DNA from: Apoda limacodes | Lineage: Eukaryota; Arthropoda; Insecta; Lepidoptera; Limacodidae | Length of the DNA stretch: 64,000 bases | Reading direction: 5' to 3' | Assembly: GCA_946406115.1 (NCBI GenBank) | Contig: OX291557.1 | Coordinates: 10,200,501-10,264,500, forward strand | In this document: positions 46,730 to 57,503 of the stretch, piece after piece | Numbering within the stretch: the first letter of the stretch is position 1 | Layout of the letters: every line of letters begins with the position of its first letter | The notes under the pieces: generated by a model | The model's database searches: none | The model's input: the letters and a program-made list of their open reading frames with translations, nothing else | Told to the model about the DNA's origin: nothing | Position numbers and translations under genes: made by a program

Positions 46730-47985
46730 CTGAAATAAAAAAAAATAGGTTTGAGTAGAGATAACGATATGTCCTTCAGTTATCTGGCAGGCAGACGCTA
46801 ACTATTACTCTTAGCGCCCCTATTATGACTGATGTATGGATACATTAGCTCCATATAGAGAATCATTATTAACTTCGTTTGTATAACGAATCGTCTAAAG
46901 TGTTAAGTAAAGAACAAGGGTAATGGTTGCCTATTAAATTTTATAACTAAAATTATTTTAACATAGTAGGTTTCGTTTGTTTGTTTTTGAATATAATTAC
47001 TTAAAACTCGGCGAAACTTTACGCGGTCAATGTAATTATAATTTATTCTAATGGTGGCATACCTTTATTTTATTTGTAAAAAATGCCGTTTTGTATCTTA
47101 TTAATAATATATCTTATTAAAAATTATTGTACTTTTAAAATCCGATATTATTACATTACGTGAAGGGTAAGAACTTAAAAAAAGTTTTCCATCAAACTTA
47201 TTCATACCTTAATTAATGGATACAAATCGTGCAACAAGTCTAACAGTCACAACATCATAATACCATTATAATAGATATTCATGGAAGCTCTGTGTTTTTT
47301 ATACCACTAAGGTGGCAAACAAGCTTACAGTTCTCCTGATGTTAAGTAGTCACTGTAGCTTATGCATTGACGCATTTAACACCAGGGGCATTATTCACGC
47401 GTTGCCGACTCTTATATCCAATTCAAAACCAATCACTCCTTTCTTGAAGAACTCTTAAGAAAAACCTTTGGAGAGAGCTCCTTGCACGACCTAAGCGTTT
47501 GCGAGAAGAAGTTCCTCTGAAAGTTCTGAAACCAAACTGAGCGCTCTAGGGTGTAAGGATGAATTCGGTGGCCGATACAGCGTAGTCTATTTAGTCCCAA
47601 GGGGCCAAGGTGCCATTCATATTATAACGTCAAGCAAATTTGTAGAATACCTAATAAAATTTGCAATGCGTAACTATAGCTTCTTTGCAAACACATATTT
47701 GCTATGTTGCTTTGTAACGCTTAACATAACACGAGGTGTGGTATGACATAATTCATGTATGGCCCCTAAAGAATAGTAGCCTCATCTCCATAGTAATCTT
47801 CGCTTACACTGAATGTGGGTAGGTGCATACCTAATCTCCGCAAGTTATAACTAAAAGGTCAACGACGACGGCTAATGCAATGCTAGTTTAGTTTGTAAAA
47901 ACTATCTATGGCATTCGTATTAGTAAACTTATTATGTCTGGTCTTAGGCTTTATACTGCTACTACGAGTTTCATGTTTTACTTAC
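46730..47985 (-). other. Predicted intron of the BTB-BACK gene
   Basis: Bounded by GTAAGT at 47985 and a T-rich tract ending ATTTCAG at 46730. It contains a minus-strand CR1-like LINE 3' fragment (47297-47560), which is in the gene's own orientation. The rest is AT-rich and featureless. Confidence 0.45.
47297..47560 (-). mobile_element. CR1-like LINE 3' fragment, minus strand
   Basis: The inverse of the LINE tail: 'ataccactaaggtggcaaacaagctta', a deleted 'cgtc...gcttatgcattgac' region, then 'gcgttgccgactctt', 'ttcttgaagaactctta' and 'ttgcgagaagaagttcctctgaaa'. It covers the same stretch as 15790-16000 of the plus-strand copy and is diverged by several small indels. Confidence 0.6.
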
Positions 47986-47991
47986 CTTCAT
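47986..47991 (-). CDS. Predicted first coding exon of the BTB-BACK gene (2 codons)
   Basis: On the minus strand, CCCATCGAAATGAAG is followed by GTAAGT (GT at 47985-47984), a consensus donor. Joining it to the acceptor at 46730 makes ATG AAG | GTG AAG ACA, in frame with the main exon. The upstream frame has a TAA six codons before the spacer GATCCCATCGAA, so this ATG would be the first. The intron would be 1256 bp. This explains why the main exon is open to its splice site. It is inferred from sequence only. Confidence 0.5.
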
Positions 47992-48043
47992 TTCGATGGG
48001 ATCTACATTTATTTATCGGTATATTGTTGTATAACTAAAAACC

Positions 48044-48049
48044 TTTATA
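48044..48049 (-). promoter_or_regulatory. Candidate TATA box for the BTB-BACK gene
   Basis: TATAAA on the minus strand 55 bp before the predicted ATG at 47991 would place a start site near 48018 and a leader of about 27 nt. No initiator motif is obvious, and further upstream exons are possible. Confidence 0.2.
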
Positions 48050-49157
48050 AATGAACTTCAGCCATAAAGGGAATAAGAATAAAAGTATTTAGAATAATCT
48101 AAGAAAAATGAAATTGACAGACTATTAGGCATTGTAAATGAAAACCACAATTTATGTGCTTTGATTTATTATGTAAACTCTAAAAAAAAATCGATAAGTT
48201 TTTAGAGCTGTCAATGTATTTTTAGTTTTCGTTTCCGGTCATAGAAATAATAAAACTAAAGAATTAATCGAAGTGCGATGGTTTCATTAAACTTTATAAA
48301 TTTATAGTCCCATAAGGAAGTTACTGGATCGTTTTGAGGTTTCCACATTTTGTTTTTGCCTAAAGCGCCAAAGGCCTAAATCTATAAATCTAGTTAGACG
48401 AGCACCATTTTACCAGTAAGTAAGTTTAAATTAGACTGTCCCGGGCTGACTCGAATACTAAGCCCAACCCTGTGCTAGGTCTAGGAAAGAAGACGTAGGT
48501 TCTTAGTATAACCACACGTGTAATAAAAACTAAATTTTATAAAATAATTCACCACCCCCAAAAACCCACTAAAAAGTAAAAAAATAATCTTACGCACGCA
48601 CATGGAACATAGAGCTTAGTGTTTTATTCCCTTTTAAGTCGAAGTCAAATAATAGATTGTATCACAAGGGATTATATTTTTCAGGCGAGGGCGCTATTTT
48701 TTATACTTCGCTCCACTCTGGATTCTAGAGTAGGATAATATTTCGACTGAGTGATACACTCTAATTTTTATCATCCTCTATGGGAAAAGAGACAAGTGTA
48801 ACTTATAAATAAGAATAGTACATTATTTATTTTATTATGACTACTTGAGGAAAACGCACTATTTTTTATAATATTTATTATAAAAAAAATTTATATATAC
48901 ATACCATAAATAGAAATTTGAGTAATGAATTACAAAGGCGGAATACATTTCACGCGGTTTTTACTTTTTCACAAACTTTTTTTATTTGGACCGCGCGCGG
49001 CCAGCAAGTTTTATTTTACACCTAGTTACTTGTTCATACAAGGTTCTTGATCGATCTCTATAATCCCCATTCCAAATGGAAATAACTTTGTGTCCCTAGG
49101 GATTCAAAGTGCAACTTTAATCCCTGTTTACGAGAGACCAACCAGCGCTTTTAGTAT
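48050..49157. other. Gene-free stretch upstream of the BTB-BACK gene
   Basis: No supported ORF or element. 'gaccgcgcgcggccagc' at 48989 is an isolated GC-rich palindrome-like patch. Confidence 0.3.
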
Positions 49158-49233
49158 TAAACGTCCATAGGCTACGGTCACCGCTTAACATCTGGCAGGC
49201 CGTCTGCTTGTTTACCACCTGAGTGATATAAAA
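49158..49233 (+). mobile_element. CR1-like LINE 3' tail
   Basis: ACGTCCATAGGCTACGGTCA, then CCGCTTAACATCTGG and CTTGTTTACCACCTGAGTG: a heavily 5'-truncated and diverged copy of the 15601-16024 tail. Confidence 0.55.
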
Positions 49234-49559
49234 TCGGCTAACAATCGGCGAACATATTGGGAAACATACAGACAATACGTTCCACGTTAAATTAAGCCGA
49301 TGACTTTTTCTTCTAGTGATTGATACATACCTAATAGTCTATGTGATGAAACTAGCTATATGTTGAACGGTACCTAATTCAATAAAATCCGATCACTACC
49401 TTCTGAGAAATACATAACATATATACACTTATGACATTTGGTAAATCTGTTTGCACATACACTTAATATTGTGCAAGTCTAACAGTATTACAATACAAGT
49501 CGAATTGATAGCCTCCTTTTTTAAAAAAAATCTGTTAAAATATAAATTGTGCAAAATAT

Positions 49560-51800
49560 GGTCGCATATCTTAGCATGTTGAGAAAAGTAAATAACAGAC
49601 CGCCTTCAGCGGACTTTGATATTTTTTAAAAATATAATGAAGGAGGCTTTAATAAGGATTTGCAATAAAAATAAAAAAATACTCATTTGCAGAGATTTTA
49701 ATATTGATTGGTTAGTAGAAAACTCCTCCGTATGCATTAAATTGAAAAGTCTGTTCCAATCACTTAACTGCAAAAATATATTTCTAGAGCCAACCAGAAT
49801 AACAGCCAGCACGGCAACATTCACACACAGATTTCTGTATTACAGTCACAAATAAGTGTATTATTATAAATTGCTTCTGACCACTCTGGTCAGTTAGTTC
49901 AAATTCAAATGTTAATTAAGGACAAGTCTAAGGAAAAAAATATGGTTAGACGAAAATCCAAAAGACACTTAAAAATGTTGCAAATCAATTTATTGTTAAA
50001 AATTCCATCTCTTGTTGGTTTTGGTGACCCTAAAACTCCGTATTATATTTTTTTTATGCGTTTAGTGAAGAGTATGACTCAATATTTACACCCAAGACTA
50101 TCTTAGTTAACATAAGTCTATGTTTTAGTCATTTGGCTACTGTGGGTATCCATAGAAGTAAAAACGATTGTACGAATTGTACAGCGAGAGGACATGTAAT
50201 ATGAATAAGTAATTTAATGATTATGTCAAAAAACATTCTAAATTGTTTAAAGTTGTCTGCCACATAGTTTAATTACGTTTTGTAGGTGAAAAAAATTTAA
50301 GACAGTAGTGACAAAAAAAAACTTGGAATATATCAATACTAAGACTGGAAAATCTAAACCCCATAAAACTAAATATTGCCTAGAGGTTGATGAAACTATT
50401 TTTAGGTCAAAAAAAAGATTGCTTTATTATTCGATTATATATTTTTGGATATTCCAGTCTCTGCTACTAACTCGCTTAACTCTATTTGAAAAACTGATCT
50501 CAAACCAATTGAGTATTCACTTTAGCTCACTGCTAATTTGTAAACAGTTTGGATTTACAAGGGGTCGCTCAACAACCAATGCTGGTGTTTAACTTATTCA
50601 GCACATATTTGATGCTTGGGAAAACTCGATGGATGCATTAGGTGTTTTCTGTGATCTATCAAAGTCATTTGATTGCGTCCAACATGAAACTCTGATTAGG
50701 AAATAAAAAACACTATGGTATTAAGAGTATTGCCTCGTATCTGGACAGTAGAAATTAGACAGTTGACATTAAAATTGGTATTTTGTTTGTTTCTTATAGG
50801 TCGGAGTGACATTGTAAATGCCGTTACATTATAATCTATCTAGTAAGATTGTATACTATGGAACAAAAAATATTATTCATAAAGTGTATTTTTTACGCTC
50901 CGCATCTACGTGATCGCAAGAGAAACTGAACCTAATCCACCCAAAAAGATTTATACAGTGCGATTTATGCCTCATTTTGTTTCATCAATCTCTCTAGGTA
51001 GGTTATAATCTGACGGCATTTACAATTTCACGATGACATATACATTTATTATCGCCTCTGGTTGTTAAAGATAGTCATGAGATAGTGTTTTTTGCAGACG
51101 AAATATCACTTTTATTTAAACTATTTTAAATAATGTTAACAACTGTCTGACTAAAGTGGCCAACTGTTTCAATATGAATAATTTACTCTTAAATAGCAAG
51201 GAAACCAAATGTATAAAATGTTTAACACCAAGTGTGTCAGTCAGGTAATAACAAGTGTATTTTAAACGGGATGCAGTTAGATATTATAGATAATAAAGTA
51301 TTCTTAGGTATTACACTTGACACAAAACTTCAGTGGGGTCCACATATCTAAATGAGCGAAAAGGCTTAGTTCTGCATTATGAGTTAACTTACGGATAAAG
51401 ATACTGCCCGGATAGTATACTTTAGCTACTTTTATAGCGTGAGGTCCAACGGTATTTTACTATGGGGACAATCAGCTGATATTCTTCAGCTTTCAGCTTT
51501 TTTTTTCAGCTGACAAACTTTGTGTTGCAGAAGAGGGCTTTTCGAGCAATTTAATATCAATCCCATGGGCACTCTTTAAGAGATAAACTCTCAGTAAAGT
51601 ATATAAATAGATAAATTAATGTTCATAAAAATATTGATTGTTTTAAAAAAAATAGTGATATTCATAATAGTTATACTTGAAATAAACACAAATAGAAACT
51701 TACGGAAAAAGTTTATTACTCAGTTAAATACAACCTTGATGATAAAAATGCATGGTATTAAATAATTTTTGTTAACATAAATTACTTGATAATTAGTATT
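49560..51800 (+). mobile_element. Decayed LINE (DFNIDWL / DKNAW group), interrupted by a foldback element
   Basis: Collinear ORF2 remnants occur. The endonuclease end is KKILICRDFNIDWLVENSSV and NIFLEPTRITAS (49670-49815). The RT start is LISNQLSIHFSSLLICKQFG and FTRGRSTTNAG (50490-50590). FCDLSKSFDCVQHETLI follows (50648-50695), then FFADEISLLF in place of FADD (51090-51118), and FLGITLDTKLQWGPH (51300-51345). The C-terminal tail is KVYYSVKYNLDDKNAW (51708-51755). Stops and frameshifts abound. RT motif 4 is missing where the element at 50801-51038 is inserted. Confidence 0.65.
50801..51038. mobile_element. Foldback element of the CCTAGG-core family (copy 1), inside a LINE
   Basis: The left arm has TATAGGTC, then 36 bp including ATTGTAAATGCCG and ATTATAATCTA, then TCTAG. 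The right arm is CTAGG, 36 bp that are the inverse of the left arm (7 mismatches of 36), then GACATATA. The interior has 'acgctccgcatctacgtgatcgc' and AGAGAAACTGAACCTAA, shared with copies at 56060 and 57240. No coding capacity. Confidence 0.65.
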
Positions 51801-52149
51801 GATTCATTAAAATTAAAAGAGCGACTGCTGGAGAATTTCCTTTGCCGAAACGGTAGTAACTAGTAACTCAAAAAAAGTTATATGATATATATAACTTTGG
51901 AAACTATATAGAATTTTGGATTTCAAAAAACTACACACTTATAAACATAAGTTATTCATAAACGAAGCCTACATATCGCAATCGAATATCGCTTTACCCG
52001 CTATGTCGATTATTATCTTTAATAATGTTTGATATTATCGAAAGTCGATAGCTTTCTGGAAGGATAGCTCATTCAACGTGTTTTTATTGATGTTCAAATC
52101 ACCTTGTTGCTTTTTTTACAAGCTTTATGGATTGTTGCAATATTTATTC
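51801..52149. other. Gene-free stretch, nothing recognised
   Basis: AT-rich with no ORF or repeat signature. It may include the 3' UTR of the preceding LINE. Confidence 0.3.
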
Positions 52150-52724
52150 GGCTCCGTGGCTCAGTGGGTAATGTTCCGACTACTGTAACCAGGAGTGTGA
52201 TTTCGATTCTCACACAAGACAAATATTTTATGTGATAAACATTTGTGTTTGACTTGAGACTGGGTGTTTTCTATGTATAACAAGCTGACCCGGCGAAAGT
52301 TGTTTCTCTTTTTAAAAACCTTTTTTGTTCTAATTCAAAAACCTTCCCTTGCGTGTGTCCAGCAATTTACTAAAGTCACTGTACTCCTCATAAACGGCTG
52401 GACCAATTTGAATGAATTATTTTGTATGCGTTTCGGTGGCGCCCTGGATGGTTTAGATTCACAAAACAGCCTGGCAGATGACGCTGACCGGGAGCCATTG
52501 TCGAAAAAAAATCATTGAAATCGATACAGCCGTTTAGGAGGAGTACAGTGACAATCACACATACAGTAGAATTTTATACATAAAGATATATTTAGAACAT
52601 AGATATGAATGTATTTACAAAAAAAAAAAAAATTCATCTGTTTTGTATCCGTTGTTTGGTATTCACAGTACAAATTTCGCTTAGTTTGAGACCAGATGGC
52701 ATTGTGTGCCATATCAAAAAAAAA
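52150..52724 (+). mobile_element. tRNA-derived SINE split by a Helitron
   Basis: The head (52150-52225) has box A GTGGCTCAGTGGGTAATG and box B GTGATTTCGATTCTCAC, then 'aaacatttgtgtttgacttgagactggg'. The body resumes after 52586 with 'gaatgtatttac', an A run, GTATCCGTTGTTTGGTATTC and 'gaccagatggcattgtgtg', ending near 52724. The interruption is the Helitron 52281-52586. Confidence 0.65.
52281..52586 (-). mobile_element. Helitron inserted in a SINE, minus strand
   Basis: The minus-strand 5' end is A|TCTTTATGTATAAAATTC at 52586. The 3' end is TTTCGCCGGGTCAGCTTG|T at 52281, a CTTG variant of CTAG. The interior contains two inverted copies of GTCACTGTACTCCTC-TAAACGGCTG, at about 52376 (plus) and 52552 (minus). 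Related to 14860-15015 and 26360-26772. Confidence 0.65.
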
Positions 52725-53016
52725 GGAAGTACCTACTTATATTTAAATTTATCTCTGATTAAAGACAAAATTGAATACTATGCATTCATATCCTCAATAA
52801 CAGTAACAGGAAAGCGTGTGTTGCGCGAAACCTGCGTCAGTGCGCACTCGCACAATGCGTCACCCGCGCGCGTAAACAAAAATACGCACTGAAATGTGCA
52901 TGCGCTGCCTGCCCACGATCATGGATTTAGTAAATAAATACCTCAACTGATTCAAACTGAACATAAATAGATACATAACTTTTGTATTTCTAATAACATT
53001 AACACTAACTTTTGCC
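52725..53016. other. Gene-free spacer between the SINE and the minisatellite
   Basis: Contains a GC-richer segment (52810-52920) with CGCG-type motifs. Nothing else is recognised. Confidence 0.3.
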
Positions 53017-53365
53017 AACAAACTCGCGTAGACTGCAAACCAGCGAACTGAGCGTAGACTAATACAAACTCATGTGGGCTACAATAGTCACCCAGCGAAC
53101 TGAGCGTAGACTACAACAAACTTGTGTAGATTACAATAGTCACCCAGCGAACTAAGCGTAGACTAAAACAAACTCGCGTAGAAAACAATAGTTACCTAGC
53201 GAACTAAGCGTAGACTACAACAAACTTGCTTAGACTACAATAGGCACCCAGCGAACTGAGGTAGACTACAACAAAGTAGCGTAGACTACAATACTCACCC
53301 AGCGAACTGAGCGTAGACTACAACAAACTCGCGTAGACTACGATAGTCAACCAGCAAACTGAGCA
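53017..53365 (+). repeat. Minisatellite, 52-bp unit, about 6.7 copies
   Basis: The landmark CAGCGAACTGAG starts at 53041, 53093, 53145, 53197, 53249, 53300 and 53352. Spacing is 52 bp except one of 51, where a C is lost. Each unit contains GCGTAGACTACAACAAACT and a second GCGTAGACTACAATAG, so the unit itself holds a half-unit duplication. Units differ at a few positions each. No frame is open through it. Confidence 0.9.
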
Positions 53366-53511
53366 GCCGCTGCCACCAACAGGTTTCCCATTTAAAAACG
53401 TATTATAAAAAAGTAAATATTTGAAATTGTAATTTAATGAAAATATTTGTTACTCATATTATGGCGAATTTCCCAAAAATCTAAGAGTAAAAATTTAAGG
53501 GCAGTCTTTTC

Positions 53512-54029
53512 TCTATACTAATATAGAGGAAAGATTTGATTGTTTGTACTTGTTTGGACCGATTTGAAAAATTCTTTCACCATTAGAAGCCGACATTATC
53601 CCTGATGAACATAGACTACTTTTTACCGCGTGAAAATGCTTCATTACTACGGGAAAACGGGTAATAGGACAACGGGTAGTGAGATTTATCCTTCCGTACA
53701 TTCCTAATTACGTAATTACTTCCTTTTTCACATAACTTCTAAACGGCTGAACCGATTGGGTTTTATATGGGTATTTCGATGATTTTCTGGATGATTTTAA
53801 ATACAATTGGACTCGGTAGGTGGCGCTGCTGTTGGTATGTCAACTATTAAACGGCTTGACCGATTGGGTTGAAATTTTGTATGTGAATTTCCATGGGTTC
53901 ACAGACACGAATGTATTATGCCATCAAAGAGGAAATATTTGACTATTAGTTTTTTTCTATAGTTGAGGAGTTGCCGTAAGAACGCCGATAGCGAAATTAA
54001 GGGCGGGCGAAGCCGCTGGCAGAAGCTAG
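53512..54029 (+). mobile_element. Non-autonomous Helitron, complete ends
   Basis: The 5' end is TCTATACTAATATAGAGGAA at 53512. The 3' end is GGGCGGGCGAAGCCGCTGGC, then AGAAGCTAG|T, with CTAG at 54026-54029. The interior repeats 'ctaaacggctgaaccgattggg' (53741) and 'taaacggcttgaccgattggg' (53850), an internal partial duplication. Same 3' end type as 14517-14842. Confidence 0.75.
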
Positions 54030-54704
54030 TTATGTTATAACAGATGTTTTTTTGGTCTTTCGTCAAAACGGTAAAACCGTATAATATACTATACCTACAC
54101 GCTTTTAACTTAAAATTATAACTTAAGGTCTTCAGTAAAACAAGAAATAATAAAAACTGGTCATGTGTGATTCACTTGAATGGTACACTTGGACCCTTGT
54201 AAGAACGATTTGCTCTTGATCGGTTTTTTTTGGGGTTCAAGGCTGTTTTAGCTATGTTCCGGGTACTCCATTTACCGGTTTCCAAAAAAATCAGCTATTG
54301 TCTTAATAGGTCAATCTCAGTTATACAATGGATATTTATAGCTCGTCTACTCGTCCTTAAAATTTGAGAAACAACGTAAACTCAATGACACTGATTTAAT
54401 ATGCCAAACTTGACTAGATAATGCTCATAAAAGTGGTAAGGTCAAATTCTGAGCCAATATACGCATCTGATTGATTCACACATGAGATAACGCAGAGTTT
54501 GTGAATCATGCATAGTGTAACTGCTGCTGGGATGGTACTTAACTACAGATTTAATATCTGACAGCCAAGTTAACGAGTTCTACACCATACATACCAATTT
54601 AATAGTAATATATAAATCACTTTTATATTTTGAGGACTTAGATACAAGTAGCTACGAGGAAATAGATAAACAAACATACCTACAAGTTAACATAAACGTA
54701 TCTA
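54030..54704. other. Gene-free stretch, nothing recognised
   Basis: AT-rich. 'cgtcaaaacggtaaaaccgta' (54062) has a diverged counterpart at 55526, together with similar flanking text ('aagaaataataaaaa'), so an old dispersed duplication is likely. Confidence 0.35.
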
Positions 54705-54855
54705 CTTCAAGAAAGAAGTTATTAGATTTCTGAAGGGTCAGCAACGCGCGAGTGATACCCCTGGTGTTGCAAGCGTCCATAGGCTACGGTGACCGCTTAC
54801 CATCACGCGGATCGTAAGCTTGTTTGCCACCTTAGAGGAATAAAAAAAAAAAAAG
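54705..54855 (+). mobile_element. CR1-like LINE 3' end
   Basis: CTTCAAGAAAGAAGTTATTA, 'gaagggtcagcaacgcg', the 'ggtgttgcaagcgtccatagg' block and CTTGTTTGCCACCTTAG, ending in a poly(A) run at about 54843-54854. It is close to the 15601-16024 copy and 5'-truncated. Confidence 0.7.
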
Positions 54856-56055
54856 ATTGCTTAAATCATAATAATTCTGCTAAATACACATATGTATATG
54901 CGTGTGTTTATTTATAGTAATTCAGTTAGTCCGACCGTGCCACCTAACGTGGTGGCTAGAGTGGATGAACCAATATTCTATGCGTTTTTAGAGTTCCGTA
55001 CCCAACGCATGCTAACGGAACCCTATTATTAAGTCTAAGCTATCTGTCCGTCTGTCTTTCCCACCTCCAAACAAAGTTTTTAACTTTTAGACCGAAGTAG
55101 GTGAAATTCTTACAGAATATGTGTTACTCATATAATGGCGAATTTCCTAGAAAAAAAAAACTAAAAGCAAAAATTTAAGGGGGTCTCTATTGCTTTTTTA
55201 TAGACAATAGACAGTTATTTATTCCACATATCAAAAAGAAAAGTAACAAAAAGTTAAATAAGTTAAATATGAGTATTTTGTATCATGGGTGTCGTAGTGC
55301 AATGTGAAAAATGGACGCCGCTCAGCATATGCTGCAGTTTACTAGCTACAGCGCTGATTTTCAGCGGAACCCAAATGCGAGGCTTAGCTCGCGGCGCAGT
55401 CGAACTATTTCCATATTCCATATAGGTATATAATTTGTATTTAATTTAAAAAGCACTAAGTAAAATAGACATAAAAATATTATTTAGGTTTTTAAATAAA
55501 ATTAATTTTTGTCTTTGTTCTATCGTCAAAACGGTAATATTGTATATAGCATACTTTCTTTAAATTTAAAATTATAACGCAAGCTCTTTGGTAAAATAAG
55601 AAATAATAAAAAATCGGCCACGTACCATTATAGCTACAGCTTACAGCATATAGGTATATCGTGCTTGGACTTATTAAATTGGTTTCAATACCAATGAAAA
55701 TTACCAAAACACTTTTGAACAATAGCATCATACCATTGATTCTAAAGGTAGTTCACGGAACTTCATAATATAAAACATTTAAAAGATTGTATATTATTTA
55801 AAAAAAAAATTTTTTAGGAGTTTTCGACGACGAATTTAACGATCAGCAGCACCTCGTAGCGCGGTTCATAAAAAATTAGTGGAAGCCTAGTATTGATAAT
55901 CAAGCAGTGTGAAATTTGTAGAATTATTTTAAAAATAAATATCTATAATTTAATTGGCAAATGTCAAAAATTTAAACTTCATATACAATATGGAGCACGC
56001 CACGTGGCGCCGCGGATCGCACATATTCTTTTATTTGCATCTATCATTTTTTATT
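54856..56055. other. Gene-free stretch with repeat fragments
   Basis: 'gagttccgtacccaacgcatgc' (54990) and 'ctgtccgtctgtctttcc' belong to the GTTCCGTA family. 'gttactcatataatggcgaatttcc' (55123) matches 53450-53474. No supported gene. Confidence 0.35.
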
Positions 56056-56059
56056 TTAC

Positions 56060-56353
56060 TGGGTATCGTATCGTATAATCCGCCGTTTCATAATATGCCT
56101 AGGCCGATTGTAAAGTATGTTATAGCAATCATCATATAACTGAACAGATTATTATATGAAGCTTGGCTGGAACGCTCCGCTGGCTTCGCTTGCTCCGCAG
56201 GCTTCGCTTGCTCCGCATCTATGTTTACAAAAGAGAAACTGAACCTAACCTAACATACATAACTTAAACAGTGCGATTTCTGTTCCTTTCGTTTCCATAC
56301 TTTAGGATCTGCCTAGGCATATTATGACACGGCGGATTATACGATTTGCCTGC
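56060..56353. mobile_element. Foldback element of the CCTAGG-core family (copy 2)
   Basis: The arms share ATCGTATAATCCGCCGT, then TCATAATATGCCTAGGC, and run inward to GTAAAGTATG-type sequence. On the right, CCTAGG is followed by 33 bp and then TGCGACATATATA. The interior has GCTCCGC repeats (56174-56218: 'gctccgctggcttcgcttgctccgcagg'), GAGAAACTGAACCTAACCTA and ACAGTGCGATTTCTG. Within-copy arm mismatches: 7 of 36. No coding capacity. Confidence 0.7.
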
Positions 56354-57225
56354 GACATATATAAGTGCACCTATCGGACGTATTTTGAGACAATTTTATC
56401 TCATAATAAAACATTATCGAGAATAGTACCGTAAAAAAACATGACCGAACGGACTCTTTTTTTTTTCATTTCCAGTACATATTGATCAATGTTCTATCTA
56501 CCATAGTATAAGAAATAATATGCAGACGACTATGTCTGTGGTAGATCCACACTAATTTAGTGCTTATTTTCGTACCGGTCCGGATTCGAGAATGCATTAT
56601 TTTGATTTCGAAACTACAGGGACATTTCACGATCCCAGTCTATTCGTGCTTGTTGCCGGTGACCCATATACCCGAACATTTGCATGCCTTCGCTCTGCAT
56701 CCGGAATTGCCCTATATTTAGCGACCGTAATTTGACCGTGCAATATGTTACGAAATCGCACGCGCTTCATCGTTTTACAATTAGTAAAGATTGTAGACGT
56801 TAGATTGTCGGTTCGATCAGTCAATAAAATAGTTAAATCTTTATAGGCTACTGTTCATCAAAGGAAGTTGATATATTAATGTTAAACTTTGAAAACTTTT
56901 CGTTAGTAATTTTAACTTTTCATCTTTATGGTATAATTTTGATTTTGTATGTAAAATAATTTGCAAAAGTCGCTTGTGACTGGCAGATTTAAAAATTTAC
57001 CCCAAATATATCTATTAAAAACGCCTAAATTGTATGAAAAAATGTCGGGAAAATATGTTTTTTTCACTTTTTTGCCAACAATAACTATCGATGTGATTAT
57101 ATTTGATTACCAACCCGGTATGTTTTTTTTAATAATTATGTTCTACTTATATTCTACTAGCACTTTCTAGCTTCACCTGCTTCAGGTAATTGTTTCGCCC
57201 CGTAGGGTCGTAGCGTGAAATTATA
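56354..57225. other. Gene-free stretch between two foldback elements
   Basis: No supported gene. ORFs here are short and AT-driven. Confidence 0.3.
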
Positions 57226-57234
57226 TACCTATAA

Positions 57235-57503
57235 CCATGTTATCTGGTGAAAATAGTCAGTTAATTGGGCACCTAGGCAAATCGTCAAGTATAGAAAAGA
57301 AAGGAACAGAAAATAGCACTGTATAAGTCATGTATGTTTGGTTACGTTCAGTTTCCCTTTTGTAAACGTAGATGCGGAGCGAGCGAAATGATCGTTTAAT
57401 TTAATAATCTGTTCAGTTATATGATATTTTCTTTTCCATACTTTACGATCTGCCTAGGTGCCCAATTAACTGGCTAATTTAATCAAATGGCTGCGACATA
57501 TAT
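57235..57503. mobile_element. Foldback element of the CCTAGG-core family (copy 3), opposite orientation
   Basis: The arms share CAGTTAATTGGGCACCTAGG and run inward to ATCGTAAAGTATGG-type sequence. On the right, CCTAGG is followed by 33 bp and TGCGACATATATA. The interior has AAGAAAGGAACAGAAAATAG, 'ttcagtttcccttttgtaaac' and GATGCGGAGCGAGCG, the inverse of the copy 2 interior. Within-copy arm mismatches: 10 of 36, none in the inner 14. Confidence 0.7.

Noticed and set aside
45615..46733. Multiple plus-strand ORFs opposite the BTB-BACK exon
   Set aside because: Antisense shadows of a GC-rich coding exon; the BTB and BACK motifs are only in the minus frame.
50308..50592. 94-codon ORF as a host gene
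   Set aside because: Its end, LISNQLSIHFSS...FTRGRSTTN, is a LINE reverse-transcriptase block.
52150..52225. Possible tRNA gene from box A and box B
   Set aside because: The cloverleaf does not close and the SINE body follows; same for 3129 and 23690-23757.
53017..53365. CRISPR-like regular spacing
   Set aside because: The whole 52-bp unit repeats, with no unique spacers, and the genome is eukaryotic.
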